Position numbers and translations under genes: made by a program
The notes under the pieces: model-generated
The model's input: the letters and a program-made list of their open reading frames with translations, nothing else
What the model was told of the DNA's origin: nothing
Databases searched by the model: none
Origin: Castanea sativa
Lineage: Eukaryota; Streptophyta; Magnoliopsida; Fagales; Fagaceae
NCBI RefSeq assembly: GCF_040712315.1
Contig: NC_134020.1
Coordinates: 9,042,436 to 9,106,435 of the forward strand
Reading direction: 5' to 3'
DNA: 64,000 nt
In this document: piece by piece, positions 44,762-57,003 of the stretch
Layout of the letters: each line of letters starts with the position of its first letter
Position numbering within the stretch: position 1 is the stretch's first letter

Positions 44762-47595
44762 TGTTGGAAAAACTGGTTTTGTATCTCATACAAAACACAT
44801 AGCGGAAGCAACAAACAAGGATCTATTTCATTCATGATTGATAACATGCACTATGTAAATTTCAGAATTTAAGAACAAGATAGCGTACCTTGGTGTGGAG
44901 AAATTCAAAACAAAGATTAGAAGCACTTGGGAATACTTTTAATCATCATTCCAATTCCACTATACGCCCAAGAAGTTGTTAGGAATAGTGCCCTTAAATC
45001 CTATTGTATGATGTTATGTATGATATTATGTATGACATTGTATGACATGATGTATGACTTAATATTGTGATTGATAAAGTTATTTTATTATTATCTAAAA
45101 TAATGGTAACATGAATATGAGACATTATCATATAGTCCATGAGATGCATTGTATGTGATTTATGTAAAAAGTCACAGAAGATGTAAATCACAAGTTCTTT
45201 GTAAACTCAGAATTTATAGTTCGTAGTCGGTGATGAAATTGGGCATTTCATCTGTGAAGACTATAACATATCAACTAAGATGGTTTGTCTTGATCATGGA
45301 AGTGGAGACTTCTAGTTGATATGTTGATATGTTTTAAGAGTTAAGACATATTGATATTATTCTCCTAACGACTGTCAAATGAATAATAAATCTCACGACT
45401 TCTATTTGCATGAACTCTTAATCCTGAGAGAATAATTGACTTGATCATGAGGTAGTTGCTTTGATATATCAGGAGTGAGATCTAAAGTGACGGTCAAAAC
45501 CTCAATATGTTGGGCAACCACATTTAGTGTTGATGGAACATATATTCTCAAGATGGAATTCATAGTCTCTTGATGGAGATATAAAATATTCCCTTGAGAT
45601 AAGTTTAATGGGTTCAGTTATTCAGAGAGTTAGGCCTAACCACTTTAGTAAGAAATTACTAAAGTATATATTTATGAAATTGGATTTCATAAATATATAA
45701 TGAATAACTTTAAAGAATTAAACCGGGTACTCAAGGATAAGATGTAGTAATTTACAAAGTGGCAGTCTACATTTATGACTTTGTGTTACTACGAATATTT
45801 TATGAAGGGGTTGCATGTATAATAAAGTCTTGGGAAATAATTTATTAATAAGTCCTAGAGTACAATTATATTTATATAGTGGTATTAAATATAATTAATG
45901 GTAACTTTGGACTTGTCAAGAGTTGACAGAAAAGCCCAAGGCCTATTGGAGCTAGTGTCTTATTGGTCCATTTTGGTTCCACTCCAAGCCACACACTAAA
46001 GCCCAATTGGAAAGGCCCAATAGGCCAGCCCAATTAGATAATCAATTAGTTATAAAGGGAGAAACATACAGAATTTTTATAAGAGTGAAATAAGAAATGG
46101 TGTGTGAGAGAGTGTGAGACACACTTTCATTCTCCCTTTGAAAAACTGATTGAGATACCACACATCTTGGGCGTAAAGTGGAATTGGAGTGAAAATTAAA
46201 AGTGTTTCCAAGTGCTTTTAATCTTTGTTTTGAATTTCTCCACACCAAGGTATGCCATCTTGTTCTTAAATTCTGAAATTTACATAGTGCACGTTATCAA
46301 TCATGAATGAAATAGATCTTTGTTTGTTGCTTCCGCTATGTGTTTTGTATGAGATACAAAACCAAAATTTTTCCTTCAGAAGTGTGGTCTCTCAATCAGT
46401 TTCCAAGAGAGAATGATGGAGTGTCTCACTCTCACATACACACCATTTCACAATGATGCCTCTCTCTAATTTTTTTTCTTAATAAAAAATTCTGCATGTT
46501 TCTCCCTTTATAACTAACTAATTATTTAATTGGGTTGGCCTATTGGGCCTTTCCAATTGGGTTTTAGGGTGTGGCTTGGAGTGGGACCAAAAGGGACCAA
46601 TAAAACACTAGCTCCAATGGGCCTTGGGCTTTTCCGTCAACTCTTGACAAGTCCAAAGTTACCATTAATTATATTTAATACCACTATATAAATATAATTG
46701 CACTCTAGGCCTTATTAATAAATTATATCCCAAGACTTTATTCTACATGCAACCCCTTCATAAAATATTCGTAGTAACACAAAGTCATGAATGTAGACTG
46801 CCACTTTGTAAATTACTACATCTTATCATTGAGTGCCTGGTTTAATCTTTTAAGATTATTCATCATATATTTATGAAATCCAATTTCATAAATATATACT
46901 TTAGTGACTTCTTATTAAAGTGGTTAAGCCTAACATTCTAAATAACCAAACACATTAAACTTATCTTAAGGGAATATTTTATATCTCCGTTAAGAGATTA
47001 TGAATTCCATCTTGAGAATATATGTTTCATCAACACTAAATGTGGCTGCCCAACATACTGAGGTTTTGACCGTTACATTAGATCTCACTCCTAATACATC
47101 AAAGCCACCTACACCTCATGATCAGGTCCATTATTCTCTAAGGATTAAGAGTTCATGCAAATAGAAGTCATGAGATTTACCATTCATTTGATAGTCGTTA
47201 GGAGAATAATAAATCTCACAGCGGTCCAGTTCAATATGTCTTAACTCTTAAAACATATCAACATATCAACTAGAAGTCTCCACTTCCATGATCAAGACAA
47301 ATTATCTTAGTTGATACGTTATAATCTTTGTAGATGAAATGCCCAATTTCTTCACCAACTGCGAACTATAAATTCTGAGTTTACAAAGAACTTGTGACTT
47401 ATATCTTCTGTGACTAAATCACATACTATGCATTTCATGGACTATATGATAATGTCTCAATATTCATGTTATCATTATTTTAGATAATAATAAAACAACT
47501 TTATTAACCACAATATTAAGTCATACACAATGTCATACATAATGTGATACATAGCATCATACAATAAATAGGATTTAAGGGCACTAATCCTAACA
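44762..47595 (-). repeat. Copia-3 5' LTR, interrupted
   Basis: Parts 44762-44976 and 46379-47595 form one LTR, starting tgttggaaaaactgg and ending cctaaca on the plus strand. It borders minisatellite array II of PMD unit B. Confidence 0.92.
44977..46378 (+). mobile_element. Copia solo LTR nested inside Copia-3 LTR, opposite orientation
   Basis: 1402 bp, from tgttaggaatagtgcc to ttccttca, with perfect target duplication gaagt (44972-44976 and 46379-46383). A plus-strand TATA (TATAAAG) lies at 46051-46057. The two nested LTRs are of the same family in inverted orientation. Confidence 0.96.
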
Positions 47596-47945
47596 TCAAA
47601 AGCCTACCAAGAGGAGATATCAAGAATCAGACATGTAAGGCCTACCAAGAGGCAATGTTCAATCATACATTAGAAGCCTACCAAGAGGTGATATCAAGAA
47701 TCATACACATAAGACCTACCAAGAGGCAATGTTCAATCATACATCAAAAGCTTACCAAAAGGTGATATCAAAAATATACATATAGGGCGTACCGAGAGGC
47801 AATGTCCATATACACATACATCTAGGCCCACTATGGGGCAATTTAATACATACATGTCCAGGCCTATTATAAGGCAATACAATATCCATGCATATTTGGC
47901 CTGCCAAGGGACAATGTCTACAAAGTACAAGAAAATTAAACATGC
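47596..47945 (-). repeat. Minisatellite array II of PMD unit B
   Basis: Half-units of 37 bp with gcctaccaagaggc start at 47602, 47640, 47676, 47713, 47750 and 47787. Alternate halves differ (gatatcaagaatca versus aatgttcaatcata), giving a 75 bp dimer. The minus strand reads gcctcttggtaggc. The 75 bp dimer and GCCT..AGGC centre match array II of unit A. Confidence 0.88.
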
Positions 47946-48085
47946 CCGCGTAGGGGCTACATCATGATACAAACATGGCTAAACCTATGGATAGTCATAA
48001 TCTTTGATTGTATCACTAGTAAAGCACTCAGCACTGTCGCCATCATCATCACCTGTAGATGGATCTGTGGAAGGAGTGGCCTAAT

Positions 48086-50248
48086 CTATTGAAGAGCCTG
48101 AGACATATACTCTCGCTCATGACGCTGAATAAGGGGATCCTTGCCTGGAATATGAGGTGTAAGAGGCATCAACATCCTATGCAGCCTCAGCTCACCTATC
48201 AGAATGCCAATATATCCATGTAGCATAACTATCTCAGTTATGAGCTGGCTCATCTCTCTCTCTCTCTCTCTCTCTCTAGGGCAACAACGCAAGCATCTCT
48301 CTCTCTGCCAATGCTCTCTCTCCCGAGCTAGCGACCAAGCAATCTCCTACTAAACCTGTCCCTCTTTAGCGGTGGTCGCGCCCTCGAGCTCTGTCACCCT
48401 GGGCTTTAGGGTATCCACATGTAATCTTAAGTGGGGCCTCCGAAGCCCATCGGGAGCACATTATGCCTCCTTTGACCCAGCCACTGCTCACAGGGCAGTC
48501 ATCAATGATAGTTTTGGTCAAGGACTGTAGGAACCAAGTGACATAATCAGTATCTATCGTGACAAAGGTGTCGAATGAGCCAGTCTCATAATCTGGGTCA
48601 TCCAAGATAATCTTGTTACTAGACAACTCAAGAGGTGAGTCCCTAGGCACCTTAAAGATCGACATGACCTGATGAAAGGTCCTCTCAGCTAGGAAGAATT
48701 CCCAGCTAGATAAAGCCCGAAACTAGTGTTGCACACTTGACTGGGCCATAGAAAGGGTGACCTCAGGCCTCGTCAACAACTGCCCATCATAGGGGTTGTT
48801 TCGTATCTCGCCTTAAGTAACACAATCTAGTGTAGTACCGATGGTGACTAGCTGTACCAAAACAACTCTGGTGATCATGTAGAGAGACCAAGTGTACACC
48901 CCCCGGATACAACGTCATAGACAGGCTAGCGTATTGTGGACGTAGGGTCAGGATATACTCATATGCCCACTATGTCAAAATCTACCAACAGCCCTTGAGG
49001 CTCCTAAAGCCCTATCATGAAGCTTGCCTCAAGAAATCAACGAAGAATCCATATAAGACGGAATCCAATCATAGGTCCCTATATTTGACACCACTCTCAT
49101 GGCCGACAGCAACGGACAAGCTAGCACTGATCGGTTGTTGCCAAACAGGCAATTACCAATGAAGTAAAAAAAGAATCGTTAGAGATCAATGTTAGTCGAC
49201 TTATCCCTCCAAGGGATTTTTATCTTCAACCACTCCATGGGGATCAGAGGCATGTTAGTACACCTAAAATACTGTCTCGTTGCCCGAATAAGAGGGTAAG
49301 GAATCCCTAGAAGCTTGCAAGCTGCCTCAAAGTCCACAAATGCGGTCAGGACTGGATACCCACCGAATCTATGGCCTAGAATGGTTGTTTAGTCAAGGGG
49401 AAGGACTGCATACTCCCCACAACTCAAGTGAAAGGTGCCCGTCTCAGCATGAAACTACTACACCAATGCCTTTGCTATCCCGAGCCTCATGGAATAAGGA
49501 GGAATCCTCAGAAAATCCTCGAAGCCCTACTTAATCAAAAAAGCATGGTAACACGCACCAGTCCTAGAATCGAATAGGTGACGAAGGAACGTGGACCAAG
49601 TTCCCCGGCTGCAAGTCCTCTCAGCCACTTCCACTCAAAATTAGAAATGCAACCCGTTAACACATATTAATATATCCAAAATTGACAAGTGGAAAAGCAA
49701 AGGGAACATACCTAACCCTTCTGAGCCTCAGCGGAAGGATGCCTCTTCAGACCATGCCGAAGATGAGTGTCCTCAATGTTGTTATCTACCGCTCTAGTAT
49801 AGGCCTTTGCCCCAACCTAACGAGGCAAAAATCTTAGCCTACGACTGTTATGCCTCTGAGCGCCTAGACTCAGCCTAGTCGCATCATCAGCCTCTAACAT
49901 TAGCATCCACTCAAACATGAGCTCATCAGCTATCTCCATGCCCTCCGGGCCTCCTCTCTCCTTAGTTTGAGGATATCGTGAAGAACTGGCGGAAAAACCA
50001 GTGCAAGACTAAAGTGAAGCACCGGTGGTCTCCCCAAAACGTTGACTCCTAGTATGGCCCGCAATAGTCACACCGCCGGTGGGCGTATTGTTGTCACCCC
50101 CATGATCAAAATGACTTTGAAGAATTCGTGTGGCCTACTCGCCAGCAGAAATGGTGTCATCATCACTACTAGATGAATCCCCTTAGGATGAGTCATAAGT
50201 GGGGACCTTCCCTCTGTCTCTACTAGATCTTAGTCGTCGAGACATGAT
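48086..50248 (-). pseudogene. PMD unit B: plant-mobile-domain-like gene, decayed
   Basis: The minus-strand ATG at 50245-50243 (MSRRLRSSRDRGKVPTYDSS, then a stop) sits three bases after an acceptor, as in unit A. The domain core (about 49600-49320) reads GFEDFL, FHAETGTFHLSCGEYAVLPL and TTILGHRFGGYPV, with stops at tryptophan codons. A later part (48665-48366) has FKVPRDSPLELSSNKI and LDDPDYE, matching VPRD...LDDPDYA of unit A. The C-terminal region (48292-48086) includes a (CT)n run at 48253-48277 read as REREREREM. A possible second small intron (AG/GTATG at 49711, acceptor at 49609) has no clear counterpart in unit A. Confidence 0.7.
48253..48277. repeat. (TC)n microsatellite
   Basis: About 12 TC units inside the PMD unit B C-terminal region. 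They encode an alternating Arg-Glu run on the minus strand. Confidence 0.95.
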
Positions 50249-50309
50249 CTGCAAGACAACAATAAATTCAGATTTGATCAGTATGCTTCAAGTCAAGTGG
50301 CAATGCAAA

Positions 50310-51060
50310 CAAATAGGAATTCTATTCAGATGCACTCCATCTCTACCTGGATCCCATTGTCAGGAATGCTATTCAAATGCTCTCCGTCTCTCCCTGAGTC
50401 TTAATTCGAGGCTAACTAGCAGCAGTGTCCGTACGTCTCACCACGAACGCTATTCGAATACCCTCTGTCTCTACCTGAGTCCCAATTTGAGGCTAACTGG
50501 CAACAATGTCTGTATGTCTCACTAGTAATGCTATTCAGATGCCCTTCATCTCAACTTGAATCCTAATTCAAGGCTAAGTAGAAAATGTTCGTACATCTCA
50601 CCAAGAATGCTATTCGAATACCCTCCATCTCTAACTGGATCTCAATTGTTAGGAATGTTATTCAGACACCCTTTGACTCTACCTGAGTCCCAATTCGAGG
50701 CTAGCTAGCAGCAGTGTCCGTACATCTCACTAGGAATGTTATTCGGATCCCCTCCATCTCTACCTGGATCCCAATTGTCAAGAATGCTATTCGGATGCCC
50801 TCCATCTCTACCTGAATCCCTATTTGAGATTAACTAGAGGAAATGACTGTACGTCTCACTTGGAATACAATTCTGATGCCATCCATCTCTACCTGAGACA
50901 TATTTGAGGTAACTAGTAGCAGCGTCTGTACGTCACACAATCACACGATCATCAAGTTCCTAAAGATTCCCAAGTTCCCAGTTGTCAGGAATGATATTCA
51001 GATGCCCACCGTCTCTACCTAAGTCCTATCTGTGGCTAACAAGCAGCGGCGTCCGTACGT
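50310..51060 (-). repeat. Minisatellite array I of PMD unit B, in its 5' UTR intron
   Basis: About ten units with the core gctattcagatgccctccatctctacctg on the plus strand, whose reverse complement matches array I of unit A (agacagagg...ttctgaatagc). Long and short units alternate, spaced about 45-85 bp. The array lies between donor 51466 and acceptor 50249 (minus strand), an intron of 1218 bp. The acceptor context TTGTTGTCTTGCAG/ATCATGTCT parallels TTGTTGTTTTGTAG/ATCATGTCT in unit A. Confidence 0.85.
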
Positions 51061-51131
51061 CTCACAATCGCACAATTGTAAGATTTTTAAAGATTCCCAC
51101 ATTCCCAATTATCAAGTATTTTCCCTTATTT

Positions 51132-51592
51132 TGCTCAGTATTTTATTTTCAACACCTGTATCATCCAACATTTTCATGTGCATCTATGCAGCATAAAAAT
51201 TAAATTTCCCTCACACAAATGGGTACGAACATAATTACACATGTATATGTAAATACATACAAGCGTGTGGTGTAAATACCAAAGCATGTCAACAAAAAAT
51301 ATTATTCCAAAAACATCATGGCATGAATGATAAAAACAACAACAAAAAAAAAAACACAAATTTGCAAAATACCAAGAATAAAATAAATATTAGCATGCAT
51401 TCCTAGTTGATTTGCTATTAACACTTTTACAGAAAATAAAAAGAGAAAAACAAAGTAGACACTGACCTTAAGTTCAGAAAAAGATTGAAACAGCAAGCTG
51501 AAGCTGAAAGCCGGACCTACCAGTTCACAACTCGCTCCAAAGAAATTTTCAGAAGTGAGAAAATAGAGAAATGGACAGCCTGATGCACATTG
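51132..51592 (-). repeat. Duplicated PMD 5' segment, copy X1
   Basis: Includes the start of the PMD unit B intron and the first exon (minus-strand donor CTTAAG/GTCAGTGT at 51467/51466). The segment is repeated in direct orientation at 56551-57003. Each copy ends in cacat and is followed by the same Copia LTR junction (tgctcttagg or tgcttttagg). Confidence 0.92.
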
Positions 51593-52906
51593 CTCTTAGG
51601 ATTAGTGCACTTGAATCCTATTGTATGATGCTATATATGATATTATGTATGACATTATGTATGACATTGTGTATGACTTAATATTGTGATTAATAAAGTT
51701 GTTTTATTATAATCTAAAATAATGGTAACATGAATATGGGATATTATTTTATATTCCATGAGATGCATAATATGTGATTTATGTGAAAAGCCACAGAAGA
51801 TATAAATCACAAGTTCTTTGTAAACTCAGAATTATAGTCCGTAGTCGGTGATGAAATTGGGCATTTCATCTGCGAAGACTATAACATATCAACTAAGATG
51901 ATTTGTCTTTATCATGGAAGTGGAGACATCTAGTTGATGTGTTGATATGTTTTAAGAGTTAAGACATATGGAACTGGACCGCTGTGAGATTTATTATTTT
52001 CCTAACGACTGTCAAATGAATAATAAATCTCATGACTTCTATTTACATGAACTCTTAATCTTGAGAGGATAATGGATCTGATCATGAAGTATAGGTTGCT
52101 TTGATGTATCAGGAGTGAGATCTAAAGTAATGGTCAAAACCTTAGTATGTTAGGCAGCCACATTTAGTGTTGATGGAACATATATTCTCAAGATGGAATT
52201 CATAGTCTCTTAATGGAGATATAAAATATTCCCTTGAGATAAGTTTAATGGATTCAATTATTCACAGAGTTAGGCCCAACCACTTTGGTAAGAAGTTACT
52301 AAAGTATATATTTATGAAATTGGATTTCATGAATATATGATGAATAACTTAAAAGGATTAAACCGGGTACTCAAGGATAAGATGTAGTAATTTACAAAGT
52401 GGCAGTCTACATTCATGACTTTGTATTACTACGAATGTTTTATGAAGGGGTTGCATGTATAATAAAGTCTCGGGATATAATTTATAAATGAGGCCTGGAG
52501 TGCAACTATATTTATATAGTGGTATTAAATATAGCTAATGGTAACTTTGGACTTGTCAAAAGTTGATAGAAAAGCCCAAGGTCCATTGGAGCTAGTGTCT
52601 TATTGGTCCCTTTTGGTCCCACTCCAAGCCACATACTAAAGCCCAATTGGAAAGGCCCAAAAGGCTAGCCCAATTAGATAATCAGTTATAAGGAGAGAAA
52701 CATACAGAATTTTGATGTGTGAAAAAGAGAGACATCATTGTGAAATGGTGTGTATGTGAGAGTAAGACACTCTATCATTCTCCCTTTGAAAACTGATTGA
52801 GAGACCACACTTCTTGGGCAAAAAGTGGAATTGGAGTGAAGATTAAAAGTATTCCCGAGTACTTCTGATTCTTGTTTTGAATTTCACCGCACCAAGGTAC
52901 GCTCCT
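51593..52906 (+). repeat. Copia-4 5' LTR, 3' end truncated
   Basis: Full U3 and most of R/U5, broken off at gctcctttgtt, where it fuses to internal sequence (aatttatgctttgagtc). The ttgtt at the junction is shared by LTR and internal parents, so the deletion used short homology. Confidence 0.88.
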
Positions 52907-54790
52907 TTGTTAATTTATGCTTTGAGTCTAGGGTTTTAATATTGGAAGACTGTCTTTATGTACCTAATGTTCGTAGGAATTTAATTTCTGCAACTTATTT
53001 AGGCAAACATGGATATTGTGTTATCCTTAAAGACAATTTTGTAATAAAGAAAGGTAAAATGTTTATCTGTTCTAGCAATATTGTGGATGGTCTTTATATT
53101 TTAACTCCTAATAAGCATGAATTATATAATTCTGAATTAGATAATAATTCACATGTGAAATCATTAAAGAGAAAGTTTCCTTCCACTAGTGAACCATATC
53201 TTTGGCACTTGCGTTTGGGTCATATTAATTCAAACAGAATTCAAAGACTTATCAAAGATAGAATCTTAGGGCCCATGGACTTTAATGGTTTTCCAGTTTG
53301 TGAATCTTGTTTGGAAGGTAAAATGACCAAACGACCTTTTAATACAAAAGGTAGAAGAACCCAAGATTTGCTAGAACTAGTACATTTAGATGTATGTGGT
53401 CCTATGTCAATCTAAGGAAGAGGTGGCTATGAGTATTTCATTACTTTCACTGATGATTACTCTGGATTTGGTTATGTCTACCTAATGAAACGGAAGTTCG
53501 AAGCTTTTGAAAAGTTCAAAGAGTTTAGGCTGAAGTTGAAAATCAATTAGGTAAATGCATAAAGGTCATTCGATCTGATCGAGGTGGTGAATACCTTCTT
53601 GGGGATTTCAAGGATTACTTGACTAAAAATGGGATTATATCCCAGTTGACTGCACCTGGAACTCCACAACAAAATGGTGTAGCAAGAAGGAATAGGACAC
53701 TTTTAGATATGATTAGATCCATGTTGAGTTATTTGACTCTACCAATTTCCTTTTGGGGATATGCCTTAAGTAGGGGTGTCCACGGGTCGGTGCGGGTCGG
53801 GTTTACGCCCAACCCGCAACCGACCCGCTTACATCAGGTGGACGGCTGAATGACCAGCTGCCGACCGCAAACGACCTCGGGTCGAGTCGGATCGGACGCC
53901 GGTGGACAACGGTCAGGTTGGTCGGCCTCGTACTGAGTTACAATCACCAGGATTTTCGCCAGATCGAAGCTCAAATCAACACATCAAGCCCAGATTTGAG
54001 CAAAAATCACAGATCTAAGCAAAACTCAAAGCAAAAAATCACATGAAGCTCAGATTTGGGCGAAAAATTCATCACTATCGCCGGATCTAAGTGAAAATTG
54101 AAGCACAAGCACCAAATCTTCGCCGGATCGAAGCTCAAAATTGCCGGATCAAAGCTCAAAATTGAAGCACGATCTTCATCTCACCGCCGGATCAAGTATA
54201 GATCTGAGCAAAATCTTCATCTCACCGCCAGATCTAACTAAAAACTACCAAACTTCATCGAAAAATCGATGAATCTGAACGGATCTACGTAACTCTAGCC
54301 TTCTTTCATGGGTTTCCTCGGTCGGATAGGGTACATCAGATTTTGAAGAATAAAACCCGCCATCCAACCCGCGTCAGTCTGTTTTTAGGGGTGGAGACCC
54401 GTCTCTGACCATCACCGGCGTCGGGTCGACCAGTTTTCAGGTCGGCCCGGACGGTTTGGGCCGGTGGGTCGGTTTACTGGTTGCCGTGGACACCCCTAAC
54501 CTTAAGTACTGCAATGTATCTTCTGAATTTAGTACCTTCGAAGTTTGTTCCTAAAACACCTGTAGAGTTGCGGAATAGGCGTAAGCCTAGTATGAGACAT
54601 CTCCATATTTGGGGTTGTCCAGCACATGTGTTAAAAGGAAAATCTGACAAGTTACAGTCTAAAACAAAAGTGGTATTTTTTGTAGGGTATCCAAAAGGAA
54701 CTATTGGAGGTTTATTCTAGTCATAAGGATAATAAAGTGTTTGTTAGCAAAAATGCCAAATTCTTGGAAAATGACTACATGAATAATTTA
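52907..54790 (+). pseudogene. Copia-4 integrase, interrupted by a hAT element
   Basis: 52942-53415 reads LYVPNVRRNLISATYLGKHG, HLRLGHINSNR and CESCLEGKM, and ends at a CAA to TAA stop after GPMSI. The core continues with FITFTDDYSGFGY; a base deletion near 53530 shifts the frame. 53571-53770 has IRSDRGGEY and TPQQNGVARRNRTLL: a 3 base deletion removes the catalytic glutamate codon (family GVAERRN). After the hAT insertion the frame resumes with [13 protein letters not shown] (54507-54720). Confidence 0.9.
53771..54498. mobile_element. Non-autonomous hAT-type DNA transposon
   Basis: 728 bp with terminal inverted repeats TAGGGGTGTCCACGG and CCGTGGACACCCCTA, and an 8 bp target duplication gccttaag (53763-53770) versus accttaag (54499-54506), 7 of 8. 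GC-rich CGGGTCGG-type subterminal repeats are dense at both ends. No transposase frame is present. Removing it restores the integrase reading GYALSTAM. Confidence 0.93.
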
Positions 54791-56550
54791 CTCCTAGAAG
54801 TAAAGTTGTATTGGCTGAGATGAAAGAACCTATAGTTGAACAACCAATGGATGAAACTAGGGATAATGTGGTTGTATTAGATACACCACAAGATACTACT
54901 CATAAGATGTCTAGTACACAGATGCCTCGTCGTAGTGGGAGAATTGTTCGGCCTCCTATAAGATTTATAGGTTTGGGAGAAACTTATTAAGCTATCTCAG
55001 GAGAGGCTGAATCGGATCCTTTCACTTATGAAGAAGCAATGAATGATATAGATGCACATCATTGGGTCCAAGCTATGAAATCTGAATTAGATTCAATGTA
55101 TTCCAATCAAGTTTGGGATCTTGTAGAGGCACCTAACAGCATTAAACCTGTTGGCTGCAAATGGGTTTACAAGAGAAAGAGAGGGATAGATGGGAATGTT
55201 AAAACCTTTAAAGCAAGGCTAGTGGCGAAAGGGTACACAAAAAGAAGGTATTGATTATGAAGAAACCTTTTCACATGTAGCAATGCTTAAATCTATCAGA
55301 ATTCTCTTATCCATTGCTGCTCATTATGATTATGAGATTTGGCAAATGGATGTCTAGATTGCATTTCTTAATGGCAATCTTGAAGAAGAAATCTATATGA
55401 TGCAATCGGAAGATTTCATAGCAAAGAACCAAGAGTATGTGGTATGCAAGTTGAAAATGTCCATTTATGAATTTAAGCAAGCATCTAGGTCATGGGACAT
55501 CAAATTTGATCAAGCAATCAAGTCATTTGGTTTTGAACAAAATCTTGATGAACCATGTGTGTACAAAAGACATCGAGACAAAGTAGTAATATTCCTAGTG
55601 CTGTATGTTGATGATATTCTACTCATTAGGAATGATGTAGAGGTAATGTTATCGGTAAAGGTTTGGTTGTCAAGCCAATTTGATATGTAGGACTTGGGTG
55701 AGGCTAACTTTATTCTAGGGATCAAGCTTTGGCAAGATCGCAAGAATAAGATGTTAGGCTTATCGCAAGCTAGATATATAGATAAGATTCTAAAACGGTT
55801 TAGCATGCAAAACTCCAAGAAAGGATTGCTTCCTTTTAGACATGGAGTTTCTCTGTCTAATGACCAAAGGCCTAAGACTTAAGAGGAAGAAAAAATGATG
55901 AGAAAGGTTCCTTATGCTTCTGTAGTGGGAAGTCTCATGTATGCCACGCTTTGCACTAGACCAAATATATGTTATTTAGTTGGCATGGTCAGCCGATATC
56001 AATCAAATCCAGGACCAAAACATTGGCAAGCTGTAAAGCATATTCTCAAGTATCTTAGGAGAACGAGAGATTATATGCTTGTTTACCGGTGTGAGAATTT
56101 GATTCTTATTGGCTATACAGATTCAGATTTTCAATCAGATCTTGATTTCAAAAAATCTACTTCAGGTTGTGTGTTCACCTTCGGAGGTGGAGCCATAAGT
56201 TAGAGGAGTGTTAAGCAATCTTGTATTGTGGACTCCACCATGGAAGCTAAATATGTTGCAGCTTGTGAGGTGGCAAAGGAAGCTGTTTGGTTCAAGAAAT
56301 TCCTTTCTGATCTTGGTGTTGTGAGAATGGAGCAAGTTCCTATCACATTGTTTTGCGACAATAGTGGAGCGGTTGCACAATCCAAAGATCCAAGAATCAT
56401 AAGACAGGAAAGCACATTGAGAGAAAGTACCACATCATTCGAGACATTGTTGCTCGTGGAGATGTAGTAGTAGCAAAGATTGAAAGTGCAAAGACTCTAG
56501 CGGATCCCTTTACCAAAGCCTTGGCCCAAAGGACTTTCGAGTCACATTTA
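54791..56550 (+). pseudogene. Copia-4 reverse transcriptase and RNase H
   Basis: 55039-55254 has HHWVQAMKSELDSMYSNQ and [10 protein letters not shown], followed by a frameshift near 55250. 55397-55690 has VYKRHRDKVV and [11 protein letters not shown], closed by AAG to TAG after QFDM. 55694-55882 and 55895-56203 carry the connection, and 56228-56467 RNase H (DSTMEAKYVAACE, DNSGAVAQSKDP). The copy stops at gagtcacattt, about 40 bases before the expected pol end, and passes into X2. Confidence 0.9.
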
Positions 56551-57003
56551 CTCAGTATTTTATTTTCAGCTCCCGTAGCATCCAACATTTTCATGTGCAT
56601 CTATGCAGCATAAAAATTAAATTTCCCTCACACAAACGGGTATGAACATAATTATACATATACATGTAAATACATACAATCGTGTGGTGTAAATACCCAA
56701 GCATGTGAACAAAAAATATAATTCCAAAAAAATCCTGGCATGAATGATAAAAATTAAAAAAAAAAAAAACATAAATTTACTAAATACCAAGAATAAAATA
56801 AATACTAGCATGAATTCCTAGTTGCTTTGCTACTAACACTTTTACAGAAAATAAAAAGAGAAAGAAAGTAGACACTAACCTTAAGTTCAGAAAAAGACTG
56901 AAACAGCAAGCAGAAGCTGAAAGCCGGACCCACCAGTTCACAACTCGCTCCAGAGAAATTTTTAGAAGTGAGAAAACAGAGAAATGGACAGCCCGACGCA
57001 CAT
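56551..57003 (-). repeat. Duplicated PMD 5' segment, copy X2
   Basis: Direct repeat of 51132-51592 with scattered differences, including a changed donor (minus strand CTTAAG/GTTAGTGT at about 56876). It is not part of Copia; it is flanking DNA found between the Copia internal region and an LTR. Confidence 0.92.

Larger units (their letters stand above)
38021..47595 (-). mobile_element. Copia-3: near complete Copia element with an LTR-in-LTR insertion
   Basis: LTR 38021-39434, internal 39435-44761 and LTR 44762-47595 (interrupted by a solo LTR). It keeps the fullest internal region of the window: primer site, 1.3 kb leader, gag start, zinc knuckle, protease, integrase with its glutamate, RT and RNase H. 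The two LTR termini differ (tgaagg on one, tgttgg on the other), so they may not come from one insertion event. Confidence 0.88.
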
